64,000 nucleotides of DNA from Thiohalomonas denitrificans (GTDB taxonomy: Bacteria > Pseudomonadota > Gammaproteobacteria > Thiohalomonadales > Thiohalomonadaceae). The translations under genes were made by a program, and so were the position numbers. Every line of letters starts with the position of its first letter. Position 1 is the stretch's first letter. Of the stretch, positions 40,485 to 51,141 are shown one piece after another. Location of the stretch: contig NZ_JAENYR010000009.1 in assembly GCF_016841685.1 (NCBI RefSeq), positions 1-64,000 of the forward strand, given 5' to 3'. The notes beneath the pieces were generated by a model. The model was not told the DNA's origin, did not search any database, and was given only the letters and a program-made list of their open reading frames with translations.

Positions 40485-41784
40485 GTTTCTTTATCCGATA
40501 TTCGGCCGATCGGGCGTGGGCGGTGAGGCCTTCGCCGCGGGCGAAGGTGGAAGCGATTTTACCCATTTCCGAGGCGCCTTCGGGGGAGAACATGAGGAGA
40601 CTGGAACGCTTCTGGAAGTCGTAGACGCCCAGGGGCGAGGAGAAGCGTGCGGTGCGCGAAGTGGGCAGGACGTGATTGGGCCCGGCACAGTAATCGCCCA
40701 GCGCCTCAGCCGTGTAACGGCCCATGAAGATGGCTCCGGCATGTCGAATACGAGGCGCCATCGCCTCCGGATCGGCAACCGACAACTCCAGGTGTTCGGG
40801 GGCGATGAAGTTGGCCACATCCACCGCCTCATCCATATCCTTCACCTGTATGAATGCCCCGCGCGCTTCCAGAGAGGTACGGATGATCTCCGCCCGCTCC
40901 ATGGTGGGCAGGAGCCGTGCAATCGCTTCGCCGACCCGGTCGAGAAAGGCGCCGTCGGGGCAAACCAGGATCGATTGGGCATCTTCGTCGTGCTCGGCCT
41001 GGGAAAACAGGTCCATGGCGATCCAGTCCGGGTCCGTCTCCCCGTCACAGATCACCAGTATTTCCGAGGGACCCGCGATCATATCGATGCCGACTGTCCC
41101 GTAGACCATGCCTTTGGCGGTCGCCACAAAAATATTGCCCGGCCCGACGATCTTGTCCACCGCGGGCACCGTTTCGGTCCCGTAGGCCAGGGCCGCAATG
41201 GCCTGGGCGCCCCCCAGAGCAAATACCCGGTCGACTCCGACCACCGCCGCTGCGGCAAGAACCAGGTCGTTGACTTCGCCATCCGGGGTCGGCACCACCA
41301 TGATCAGCTCACCAACGCCGGCCACCTTGGCCGGAATGCCATTCATCAGTACCGAGGACGGATAGGCCGCCTTGCCGCCCGGCACATAGAGGCCCGCGCG
41401 TTCCAGGGGGGAGATCTGCTGACCGAGCAGGGTGCCATCCGGCTCGGTGTAGCTCCACGATTCGCCCTTCTGATGTTCGTGATAGACACGAACGCGACTA
41501 GCGGAGAGTTCGAGAGCCTGGCGCTGCTCGGTGGAGATGGAGGCCAGCGCCCGCTCCAACCGTTCCTTGGGGATCTCCAGCTGCTGAACGCTCTTGACAT
41601 CCATCCGGTCCAGCCAATTGGTCAACTCGACCAACGCCGCATCGCCCCGCTCGCGGACCGCCTTCAGGATGTCGCGAACAATGCCATTGACCTTGTCGTC
41701 AGAGACCCCCTCCCAGGAAAGCAGGGACTCCAACTCACTCCAGAAATCAGCTTGCTTCGTGTCGAACCTTCGGATATTCGGCAT
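40480..41784 (-). CDS. hisD: Histidinol dehydrogenase HisD
   Basis: 434 aa from ATG 41784. HisD oxidises histidinol to histidine in two NAD-dependent steps. Signatures include [40 protein letters not shown] and the zinc-ligand region [20 protein letters not shown] is near the end. The frame opens four codons earlier at TTG 41796, but ATG gives [11 protein letters not shown] and a GAAAG sequence upstream. A 376-bp repeat-filled gap separates it from hisG. Confidence 0.96.
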   Translation of the reverse strand: MPNIRRFDTKQADFWSELESLLSWEGVSDDKVNGIVRDILKAVRERGDAALVELTNWLDRMDVKSVQQLEIPKERLERALASISTEQRQALELSASRVRVYHEHQKGESWSYTEPDGTLLGQQISPLERAGLYVPGGKAAYPSSVLMNGIPAKVAGVGELIMVVPTPDGEVNDLVLAAAAVVGVDRVFALGGAQAIAALAYGTETVPAVDKIVGPGNIFVATAKGMVYGTVGIDMIAGPSEILVICDGETDPDWIAMDLFSQAEHDEDAQSILVCPDGAFLDRVGEAIARLLPTMERAEIIRTSLEARGAFIQVKDMDEAVDVANFIAPEHLELSVADPEAMAPRIRHAGAIFMGRYTAEALGDYCAGPNHVLPTSRTARFSSPLGVYDFQKRSSLLMFSPEGASEMGKIASTFARGEGLTAHARSAEYRIKKH

Positions 41785-41806
41785 GGCTACTTTCAACTCG
41801 TGTTAT

Positions 41807-42146
41807 TAACCGCAAAGGCGCAAAGACCGCAAAGAACTGCCTCAAGATGCTTTTCGATGGACGGCTTGGAGCCAAGCGGCGAGGACGCTGACGCCAGGAG
41901 CCTGTCGGACTTGACCGATCTGGCGAGGGAATGCCGGTTTGAGACAGATTTTTCGATCTTTCGAGGCGAATAGTGGGTCTATTTAACGAGAAAGATCCGA
42001 AAATATGGGCAAATCCGGCTTTTGCGCAGTAGATCAGTGTTAAGTCCGACAGGCTCCTGGCAACATCAAACCCGAATAGGCTTCCTAAACGTGGTGCGTA
42101 TCACCGCTCTGCAACTGGCCTTTGCGCTCTTGGCGTCTTTGCAGTT
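41807..42146. repeat. Palindromic element, ACCGCAAAGGCGC type, split by a MITE
   Basis: The left arm (41807-41840, TTAACCGCAAAGGCGCAAAG) pairs with the right arm (42115-42146, CTTTGCGCTCTTGGCGTCTT). The MITE 41894-42060 lies between the arms. The remaining parts have no coding support, so this region accounts for the whole hisG-hisD gap. Confidence 0.65.
41894..42060. mobile_element. MITE-like element with perfect 19-bp terminal inverted repeats
   Basis: 167 bp. The first 19 bases (CCAGGAGCCTGTCGGACTT) are the perfect reverse complement of the last 19. The interior shares GAGGCGAATAGTGG and CTATTTAACGA with the element at 5707-5922, so both belong to one family with differing ends. No transposase is present. 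Confidence 0.85.
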
Positions 42147-42160
42147 CGAACGAATAGTTC

Positions 42161-44374
<2,214 letters not shown>

Positions 44375-44430
44375 AGTGACTCCAGAATCCACAATAGCCG
44401 CCCATCTTAACGCGCGCCCGAAGGTCCTGT

Positions 44431-44459
44431 CATCCGTCCTGAATCCGGGATGAGGACGG
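44431..44459. other. Hairpin between mlaB and ibaG
   Basis: CCGTCCT and AGGACGG pair around a 14-nt loop in the 177-bp mlaB-ibaG gap. No T-run follows on the minus strand. It could be a weak terminator for the mla operon. The rest of the gap has no recognisable gene. Confidence 0.35.
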
Positions 44460-44551
44460 CCGCATACTTTGCCTTAAAATGAGGAGCGGCGGGAGCCGGT
44501 TTCCGGGCGGAGTTGCGAAAGGGTCCCGCCTGTAAGAGGGAGTAAGAGGGA

Positions 44552-44896
44552 TTACCGCCGCTCCTGCTGCCCTGCCGGACGCGATTTCGCGGCTGCCGCC
44601 GATGCTACTGGCAGCAGCGGTTCCATTCCACTGGTGCGGGCAATCGCCAGCATCTGTTCGGGGACCTGTCGAAAACGGAGCTCCCGGCCGGCCTGCCGCG
44701 CCCGGCGTATCCATTCCATCAGTAAGGCAACACCCGCGCTGTCGGCCCGTGTCACACCGGAAAGGTCGATGGTGAGATCGCCGCTATCAGTTTTAAACAC
44801 CGACTCGCTCTGTTTCAGGACCTTCGTCACCGTCTCGAAGGTCAACTCCCCTTCCACCCGGCATGATCCGTTATCAGCATTGAAGCCGGCCGTCAT
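44552..44896 (-). CDS. mlaB: STAS-domain protein MlaB
   Basis: 114 aa. The STAS fold (LTIDLSGVTRADSAGVALLMEWIRRA) contains the serine typical of the family. MlaB is the cytoplasmic subunit that stabilises the MlaFE transporter. It is the last mla gene and overlaps mlaC by four bases. The C-terminal 20 residues (AAAKSRPAGQQERR) look unstructured. Confidence 0.93.
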   Translation of the reverse strand: MTAGFNADNGSCRVEGELTFETVTKVLKQSESVFKTDSGDLTIDLSGVTRADSAGVALLMEWIRRARQAGRELRFRQVPEQMLAIARTSGMEPLLPVASAAAAKSRPAGQQERR

Positions 44897-45522
44897 GAAG
44901 GCGCCCGGCCGTTCTTCCCGGACATGCGCGCAAGCAGGGCATCCATTCCTTCCCGCCGGATTACTGTATTGTATTCATTACGGTAATTGAGCAGCAGGCT
45001 AACCCCGTCCACGCTGATGTCGTAGACCAGCCACTTGCCATTTGCCTGATGGAGCCGATATACGATGGGGATCGAGGGTCCGCCCTGGTCCGAAACGACT
45101 TCGGTGGGCACGCTGACCCGATCGGCATTCTCTCCGGCATGAACCGGCCGATAATCGATCGTCTCGCCACTGTATTCCAGAAGGGCCGTGCCGTAGGTAC
45201 GCACCAGAAGACGCCGAAACTCCTCCACAAACTGCCGACGCTGCTCCTCGCTGGCGGTACGCCAGTGCCGGGCGAGAACAAGGCGCGACATGGCCTCGAA
45301 ATCGAAGTGCGGCAGAACAATGTCTTCGATCAGGGCGTAGAGCTCCTCGGGATTCTGCTGCAAGGCCTCACGCTTGGACTCGAGCCGGGAGAGCACGGCA
45401 TCGGTGGTCTCCCGTACCAGCGATTGCGCCTGCTCGGCCGATTGGGACTGGGCCGCCACCGGGCCCGCGCTCAAAAACCATGCCGTCAGGCCCCAGATCA
45501 CTATTCGTCGAATCCGTTTCAT
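44893..45522 (-). CDS. mlaC: Periplasmic phospholipid-binding protein MlaC
   Basis: 209 aa. A signal peptide (IRRIVIWGLTAWFLSAGPVAAQ) precedes the Tol-Tol-Ttg2 (MlaC) domain, with IVLPHFDFEAMSRLVLARHWR and the C-terminal WLVYDISVDGVSLLLNYR. MlaC shuttles phospholipids between MlaA at the outer membrane and the MlaFEDB complex. Confidence 0.96.
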   Translation of the reverse strand: MKRIRRIVIWGLTAWFLSAGPVAAQSQSAEQAQSLVRETTDAVLSRLESKREALQQNPEELYALIEDIVLPHFDFEAMSRLVLARHWRTASEEQRRQFVEEFRRLLVRTYGTALLEYSGETIDYRPVHAGENADRVSVPTEVVSDQGGPSIPIVYRLHQANGKWLVYDISVDGVSLLLNYRNEYNTVIRREGMDALLARMSGKNGRAPS

Positions 45523-45995
45523 GGCTCTGCACCCTCCTTCGAATCATCCGATCCCTGGCTGAACAGGAACTGGCCGATGAGCCTTTCCAACACCAGTGAG
45601 GACTGTGTCAGATGAATAACGTCCCCATCGGCAAGGTTGTCCAGCGCACCGCCCGGTTCCAGCCCGATATATTTCTCTCCCAGCAAGCCGGAGGTGAATA
45701 CCGAGGCGCTGCTGTCCTCGGGCAACTGGTCGTACTGCGACTCGATGCGCATGCTGACCACCGCCTCGAAGGTCTTCTCATCGAAGTCGATATCGACCAC
45801 CCGCCCGATACGCACACCGGCCATGGTGACCGGCGAGCGGACATTCAGCCCGCTGATGTTGTCGAAGCGGGCCTTGATCTCGTAGCCGTCCGTTTCACCA
45901 ACCGACGTCAGGTTGCTCACCTGCATTGCCAGCATGAAAAGCGCCGCCAGCCCACCGGCCACGAATACTCCCACCCAAATCTCAATCGTCCGCAT
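45519..45995 (-). CDS. mlaD: MCE-domain protein MlaD
   Basis: 158 aa. One N-terminal membrane helix (about 7-25) and a single MCE domain (MAGVRIGRVVDIDFDEKT; GLLGEKYIGLEPGG) are seen. MlaD forms a hexameric ring on MlaFE through which lipids pass. It overlaps mlaE by one base and mlaC by four. Confidence 0.96.
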   Translation of the reverse strand: MRTIEIWVGVFVAGGLAALFMLAMQVSNLTSVGETDGYEIKARFDNISGLNVRSPVTMAGVRIGRVVDIDFDEKTFEAVVSMRIESQYDQLPEDSSASVFTSGLLGEKYIGLEPGGALDNLADGDVIHLTQSSLVLERLIGQFLFSQGSDDSKEGAEP

Positions 45996-46792
45996 CAGGG
46001 TTCCCCGAACATCAAAGCCGTCAAAATGAAATCCAATCCCAGCACCGCCAGAGAGGTGTGAACCACCGTACGGGTCGTGGCCCGGCTCACCCCCTCGGAG
46101 GTCGGTACGGCGTCATAACCCTCGAAAACCGCGATCCACGAGGCCACAAAGCCGAATGCCAGACTCTTGATGACACCATTGATGATGTCATCCCAAAAGT
46201 TGACGCTGTTTTGCATCTGCGACCAGTAGGCACCCTCATCGACACCCAGCAGTTGTACCCCCACGATATAGCCGCCCATGATGCCGATGGCACTGAAAAT
46301 CGCCGCCAGCAGAGGCAGGGAGAGAAAGCCCGCCAGGAAACGTGGGGCCAGCGTCCGCTTGATGGGATCCACCGCCATCATCTCCATTCCGGAGAGTTGC
46401 TCGGTCGCCTTCATCAGCCCGATCTCCGCGGTCAGGGCCGATCCGGCGCGACCGGCGAACAGCAGCGCGGCCACCACCGGTCCCAGCTCGCGCACCAGCG
46501 TCAGCGCCACGACGGTCCCCAGGGACTGCTCGGCCCCGAAATCCACCAGCGTGTAGTAACCCTGTAGACCCAGCACCATCCCGACGAAGAGGCCCGAGAC
46601 CAGAATAATCAGCAGCGAGAGTACGCCGACGCTGTAGATCTGCTGCACCACCAGTCCGAAACGCGGCACCAGGGCCGGCAGGCGACCCAGGATCGAAAAC
46701 AGCAGAAGATGACCGCGTCCGAGCCGCTCGAAAAAGCCCAATGCGCTGGCGCCCAGAGCCTGGAACCAGCCGGCGGGTCCCTTTATTGCCAT
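45995..46792 (-). CDS. mlaE: MlaE permease
   Basis: 265 aa with five or six hydrophobic segments. The MlaE/YrbE family motifs [27 protein letters not shown] and the following [17 protein letters not shown] are present. It forms the membrane channel of the phospholipid transporter and overlaps mlaF by ten bases. Confidence 0.97.
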   Translation of the reverse strand: MAIKGPAGWFQALGASALGFFERLGRGHLLLFSILGRLPALVPRFGLVVQQIYSVGVLSLLIILVSGLFVGMVLGLQGYYTLVDFGAEQSLGTVVALTLVRELGPVVAALLFAGRAGSALTAEIGLMKATEQLSGMEMMAVDPIKRTLAPRFLAGFLSLPLLAAIFSAIGIMGGYIVGVQLLGVDEGAYWSQMQNSVNFWDDIINGVIKSLAFGFVASWIAVFEGYDAVPTSEGVSRATTRTVVHTSLAVLGLDFILTALMFGEP

Positions 46793-47613
46793 GCACGGCC
46801 CCCTTCACTCCCGGCCAGGAGGTCTTCAGCGAAGTCGGGCGCCGGATAGTGGAATGGCACCGGCCCGTCGGGCAGGGCCTTGAGGAACTGGCGGGCCCAC
46901 TCGGAATCGTAGTGTTCGAGCTCGCCCGGGCTGCCGTGGGCGACCACCTTGCCGTCCGAAAGCAGGTAGATGTCATCGGCGATGGCCGAGGTCTCCTGCA
47001 CGTCATGGGAAACGATGACACTGGTCAATCCCAGGGCGTCGTTCAGCTCCCGAATGAGCTTGACCAGTACCCCCATGGAGATGGGGTCCTGCCCGGTGAA
47101 CGGCTCGTCATACAGAATCATCATCGGATCCAGGGCAATCGCCCGGGCCAGTGCTACCCGCCGTGCCATCCCCCCCGAAAGCTCAGCGGTCGTGAGCCCG
47201 CGCGCGCCTCGCAGACCGACGGCCTCCAGTTTCATCAACACCAGGTCCCGAATCATCGATTCCGGCAGATCGGTGTGCTCGCGCAGGGGAAAGGCCACAT
47301 TATCGAAGACGTTGAGATCGGTGAGTAGTGCCCCGCTCTGGAACAGCATGCCCATGCGCTGACGCAGCCGGTACAACTCCCGGGTACGGAGCTTCGGCAC
47401 TTCCAGGCCGTCGACGCGCACGCTTCCCTTATCGGGCCGGAGCTGCCCACCAATCAGGCGCAACAGCGTCGTCTTGCCGGTGCCGCTGGGCCCCATGATC
47501 GCGGTGACCTGTCCGCGACGGATATCGATGTCCACGCCGTCAAAGATCGTCTTGCGCCCGCGCGCGAAATGCAGGTCGCGGATACTCACCAATGGCTCAA
47601 TGTCCGGGGACAT
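46783..47613 (-). CDS. mlaF: MlaF ATPase
   Basis: 276 aa. ABC ATPase motifs are Walker [10 protein letters not shown], signature [14 protein letters not shown] and Walker [15 protein letters not shown], typical for MlaF. It powers MlaFEDB. First gene of the mlaFEDCB operon. Above the start, TTGACG (47666-47671) and TAGACA (47644-47649) lie 16 bp apart as a weak promoter candidate. Confidence 0.97.
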   Translation of the reverse strand: MSPDIEPLVSIRDLHFARGRKTIFDGVDIDIRRGQVTAIMGPSGTGKTTLLRLIGGQLRPDKGSVRVDGLEVPKLRTRELYRLRQRMGMLFQSGALLTDLNVFDNVAFPLREHTDLPESMIRDLVLMKLEAVGLRGARGLTTAELSGGMARRVALARAIALDPMMILYDEPFTGQDPISMGVLVKLIRELNDALGLTSVIVSHDVQETSAIADDIYLLSDGKVVAHGSPGELEHYDSEWARQFLKALPDGPVPFHYPAPDFAEDLLAGSEGGRAWQ

Positions 47614-47708
47614 GCCAACCCCTTTTTCTTGTTAGCAGCACAGTGTCTAACATCGACTGCCCGAGCGTCAACTCGCCATGCCGCAGCAACAGGGCCCCGC
47701 ATATTTTA

Positions 47709-47952
47709 GAAGCGAGCGGTGTCACTCCTTGATAGCAGGTCGTCGGCAGCACGCCGCCAGGGATGGCGGTGTTAGACAATGCAGGAGCACACTTGTCGAG
47801 GGATGCTGCCCTCGAGCGTACACGGATGAAAGATGATTGCTCCTGCATAATCTTCACTTCCTACATCCCTGTAGGTCGTATTCACAGCGTACCGGCTATC
47901 AAGGACTTGGTTCGCTCGCCGGCATCAAAAATGGGGGTATGCGCTTACCCTG
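47709..47952. repeat. 244-bp direct repeat, copy 1, containing a foldback element
   Basis: Almost identical to 48711-48954. Inside, 47712-47736 and 47895-47919 form inverted ends (GCGAGCG and TCCTTGATAGC parts pair). ATGCAGGAGCA (from 47780) and TGCTCCTGCAT are a perfect inner inverted repeat, and CCGCC-AGGGAT-GGCGG, CTCGAGGG-type and CCTACATCCCTGTAGG hairpins are also present. An open frame crosses it but is not supported as coding (see rejected items). Confidence 0.93.
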
Positions 47953-48011
47953 GCTGCAGCAACGGTGCAACCCCGCCTTGGGACAAGCGTCACAATACGG
48001 GTAACGAGACC

Positions 48012-48632
48012 CTATACGCCCAGCAGATCGGCAATGACCCGTGCCTGATGCATCATCTCCAGGGCGTCGGGTTCCCGGCCGCACCACAGCAACCCCTCTC
48101 CCGCTCCGCTGGCGGCAAGCAGCTCCAGCATTTCCCGAAGTGCCCGCGACTCGACACGGCTCCCTGTGCAGCGCCGAATGGCCAGCCGCCCCGGTCCGCG
48201 GCAACTCCTTCCGTCGGACGAGCAGATATCCACCCGCTCGTCTGCATACTCCGGTGCGGCAATCAGACAAACCGGAGCAAGCTCGGCCCATCCTGCGCCA
48301 AAAGCAATCCGCGGGGGAGGCTCACACCCGGAATCGGCGACGAACCCACCCAGGCGTTCACCCACAAGCGCCGCAAGTGCGAGCAACCGGCCGGGATCGA
48401 TCGATGCCGCCTCTTCGCTCGGCAACTCCAGATAGAAACGGAAGTCTTCACCGGTATCATCACGCCATTCGTCGGCCCGCTCCCGAGTCAGTCCAAGCCA
48501 ATCGGGCACTGGCACCACCACCGCCGAAAATTCACCGGCGTAATAGCCAAGGCGCCAATCCCCGGGCAGATCATCCGGGTAAAAACGCCCCTGCCACCTG
48601 TCATGGTCCCAACCATAGGCCCCAATCCGCAC
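48012..48632 (-). CDS. DUF72-like protein (YecE family), short
   Basis: 206 aa. The N-terminus MRIGAYGWDHDRWQGRFYPDD resembles the start of DUF72 proteins (MRIGTSGWSYxxWxGxFYP). The family forms a TIM-barrel of unknown function and is usually about 240-280 aa, so this member is short; the usual central motifs are hard to find. It stands alone between two 244-bp direct repeats, in the space between mlaF and mlaA. It may be a diverged or decaying copy. The DUF72 assignment rests mainly on the first 30 residues. Confidence 0.6.
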   Translation of the reverse strand: MRIGAYGWDHDRWQGRFYPDDLPGDWRLGYYAGEFSAVVVPVPDWLGLTRERADEWRDDTGEDFRFYLELPSEEAASIDPGRLLALAALVGERLGGFVADSGCEPPPRIAFGAGWAELAPVCLIAAPEYADERVDICSSDGRSCRGPGRLAIRRCTGSRVESRALREMLELLAASGAGEGLLWCGREPDALEMMHQARVIADLLGV

Positions 48633-48710
48633 GAAGGTTCTCCTGCTATTCTGTAAACCGCGGCAATGATAACCTGCCTGCCTCTGGCTCCCAGGGCAAC
48701 CGCCTACTTT

Positions 48711-48954
48711 GAAGCGAGCGGTGTAAGTCCTTGATAGCAGGTCGTCGGCAGCACGCCGCCAGGGATGGCGGTGTTAGACAATGCAGGAGCACACTTGTCG
48801 AGGGATGCTGCCCTCGAGCATACACGGATGAAAGATGATTGCTCCTGCATCATCTTCACTTCCTACATCCCTGTAGGTCGTATTCACAGCGTATCGGCTA
48901 TCAAGGACTTGGTTCGCTCGCCGGCATCAAAAATGGGAGTATGCGTTTACCCTG
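48711..48954. repeat. 244-bp direct repeat, copy 2, containing a foldback element
   Basis: Same length and orientation as 47709-47952 with only scattered substitutions. Its outer inverted ends (48714-48738 and 48897-48921) pair better than in copy 1, because AAGTCCTTGATAGC is fully matched. The region from here to the mlaA start holds no other recognisable feature. Confidence 0.93.
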
Positions 48955-49115
48955 CTCTGGCTCCATAGCAAGAGGCCCTGGACGGGACAAACCTGCCCTC
49001 CCGAACACCCGGAGCTTTGCAGAGAATCACGCCAAGTCGCCATCGGCCTTGATCACCACACCCCCGCCTGCGGATAATGCGCGTCCTTAGAGTCCGGGAA
49101 AGAAGGAATAATCAG

Positions 49116-49895
49116 GTGCTGCCAACCCGCACAACGGCCATGGCCGGAGTACTGTTTCTGCTTGCCGGCGCTGCCGGCGCACAGGAAGCCTGGCCCGAGG
49201 AGCCCCACGATCCGCTGGAAGGCTTCAACCGAGCCGTCTACCGTTTCAATGACACCTTTGATCGGACGCTGCTCAAGCCTGTCGCCCAGACCTATCAGGA
49301 TGTGCTTCCCAGGCCGGTCAACCGCGGCATTTCCAATTTCTTCGGCAATCTCGGCGACGTGGTCAACCTCGTCAACAATCTGCTTCAGTTCAAATTCAAG
49401 CAGGCGGTCTCCGACGCAGGCCGCATAACCTTCAACACCACGGTGGGGTTGGGCGGACTTATCGACGTGGCCACGCCAATGGATTTCCCCAAGCATAACG
49501 AAGACTTTGGACAGACGCTGGGTTACTGGGGTCTGGGAAGCGGCCCCTATCTGGTGCTGCCGTTCCTCGGACCCAGCACGCTGCGCGACGGCTTCGGTCG
49601 GATCCCGGATGGCTACGCCTATCCCGTGTACCGGTTGGATGACGAGACTACCCGCTGGAGCCTGATTGGCCTGGAAGCGGTGGATACGCGTGCCGGACTG
49701 CTGCGTGCCAGCCGCGTGCTTGAGGAGGCCGCACTGGATCCCTACGGATTCATGCGGGATTCCTACCTGCAGCGACGACAGAGCCTGGTCCACGACGGCA
49801 GCCCGCCGATGATGGACTCGGATCCGTTTCTGGACGATTCCTTCCTGGATGATGATTCGTTCCTGGACAGCCCCGATTCCGGCGGCGCGCCCTAA
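49116..49895 (+). CDS. mlaA: MlaA (VacJ) family outer-membrane lipid-asymmetry protein
   Basis: 259 aa from GTG 49116 (GAAGGAATAATCAG upstream); ATG 49140 is a shorter alternative. MlaA removes phospholipids from the outer leaflet and hands them to MlaC. Family motifs DPLEGFNRAVYRFND, RGISNFFGNLGDVVNLVNNLLQ, DFGQTLGYWG and GPYLVLPFLGPSTLRDG are intact. The signal peptide ends AAGAQ and has no lipobox cysteine, unlike E. coli MlaA. An acidic C-terminal tail repeats FLDD/SFLDD. It faces away from mlaFEDCB but is only 1.5 kb from it. Confidence 0.93.
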   Translation: MLPTRTTAMAGVLFLLAGAAGAQEAWPEEPHDPLEGFNRAVYRFNDTFDRTLLKPVAQTYQDVLPRPVNRGISNFFGNLGDVVNLVNNLLQFKFKQAVSDAGRITFNTTVGLGGLIDVATPMDFPKHNEDFGQTLGYWGLGSGPYLVLPFLGPSTLRDGFGRIPDGYAYPVYRLDDETTRWSLIGLEAVDTRAGLLRASRVLEEAALDPYGFMRDSYLQRRQSLVHDGSPPMMDSDPFLDDSFLDDDSFLDSPDSGGAP

Positions 49896-49915
49896 CGACC
49901 CTTTCCGGAGACGTC

Positions 49916-50902
49916 ATGCTGCTGTCATCTTCACTCGCCGTACTGGCCGGTTTCGCCCTGCTGGTGTGGGGTGCCGATCGCTTCGTGGAAGGCGCAGCCG
50001 CAATCGCCCGCAACCTGGGCATCACACCCATGGTGATCGGCCTGACCGTGGTCGGGGTAGGCACCTCCGCCCCGGAAATACTGGTATCCGCCACTGCCGC
50101 CTGGGCCGGCAGCCCGGATATGGGGGTCGGCAACGCAATCGGTTCCAATATCACCAACATTGCGCTGGTGCTGGGCGCGACGGCGGTGATTACGCCACTT
50201 GCGGTACGTTCGGAGACCTTGCGCCGCGAATTCCCGCTACTGCTGGTGGTAATGCTGATCGCTCTGGGACTGCTGCTGGACGGGCACCTGGGGCGGCTTG
50301 ATGGTACGCTCCTGGTGCTGGGCATGGGCTTGGTCATCTACTGGATCGTTACCCTTGCCCTTCAGCAGCGTGCTGGCGGGGAAGCCGACCCGCTGGATGC
50401 CGAGTACAGCAACGAACTTCCTCCGGAAATGGGCACCGCCAAGGCGATATTCTGGCTGGTGGTGGGCATAATGGTGCTGGTTGGCAGTTCACGGCTGCTG
50501 GTCTGGGGCGCGGTCAATATCGCCCAGTGGCTCGAGGTGCCGGATCTGATTATCGGGCTGACCATCGTCGCCCTGGGCACCAGCCTCCCGGAACTGGCTG
50601 CCTCGATCATGAGCGCGTTGAAGGGAGAACACGACATTGCTATCGGCAACGTCTTGGGCTCCAATATGTTCAACCTGCTGGCCGTGCTGGGCATGCCCGG
50701 GTTGATTCACCCTGCCGTGCTTCAGGGAGATGTTCTCACCCGCGACTACCCGATCATGATCGGCCTTAGCATAGCGCTGTTCGCCATGGCCTACGGATTC
50801 CGTAAACCCGGCCATATCAGCCGCACCGAAGGCGGTATCCTGCTAGCCGCCTACGTCGGCTACATGTGGCTGCTGTATGAGAGCGTTCAGGGTGCCGTCT
50901 GA
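49916..50902 (+). CDS. yrbG: Sodium/calcium exchanger family protein YrbG
   Basis: 328 aa with about ten membrane helices. Two Na+/Ca2+ exchanger repeats carry the ion-binding motifs GVGTSAPEILVS and ALGTSLPELAAS in inverted topology. YrbG sits next to kdsD in E. coli as well. The substrate ion has not been firmly shown for YrbG. Confidence 0.94.
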   Translation: MLLSSSLAVLAGFALLVWGADRFVEGAAAIARNLGITPMVIGLTVVGVGTSAPEILVSATAAWAGSPDMGVGNAIGSNITNIALVLGATAVITPLAVRSETLRREFPLLLVVMLIALGLLLDGHLGRLDGTLLVLGMGLVIYWIVTLALQQRAGGEADPLDAEYSNELPPEMGTAKAIFWLVVGIMVLVGSSRLLVWGAVNIAQWLEVPDLIIGLTIVALGTSLPELAASIMSALKGEHDIAIGNVLGSNMFNLLAVLGMPGLIHPAVLQGDVLTRDYPIMIGLSIALFAMAYGFRKPGHISRTEGGILLAAYVGYMWLLYESVQGAV

Positions 50903-50934
50903 TGACCGCACAATTCACAAATTAGAGGTTAACG

Positions 50935-51141
50935 ATGCAGACCGAACAATTCACCGTGCAAAACGTAAAATGTGCCGGTTGCGCGAGCAATATCGAAACC
51001 GGGCTAAAAGCGTTACCCGGTGTCAGCGATGTCGAGGTGATGGTTGAGGGCGGCACGGTCACCGTAAAAGGGGATACTCTGGACCGGGGTCAGCTCAGCG
51101 CCAAACTCACCGAGCTTGGCTACCCGGAGGCATGGCTCTGA
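50935..51141 (+). CDS. Small heavy-metal-associated (HMA) domain protein, CopZ-like
   Basis: 68 aa. A complete single HMA ferredoxin-like domain with the metal-binding motif Cys13-Ala-Gly-Cys16 (VKCAGCASNIETGL). Such proteins carry Cu(I) or other soft metals to P-type ATPases, but no such ATPase is in this window. The AGAGGTTAACG before the ATG is a good ribosome-binding site. Its end overlaps the kdsD start by 10 bases, so it is translated with the LPS genes. Confidence 0.9.
   Translation: MQTEQFTVQNVKCAGCASNIETGLKALPGVSDVEVMVEGGTVTVKGDTLDRGQLSAKLTELGYPEAWL

Noticed and set aside
47763-47945. Open frame of about 60 codons present in both 244-bp repeats (47763 and 48765)
   Set aside because: The few differences between the two copies include several amino-acid changes (Arg/His, Pro/Ser, Ala/Val) and hairpins cover the frame. 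There is no sign of selection for protein, and the frames run into unrelated sequence after the repeats.
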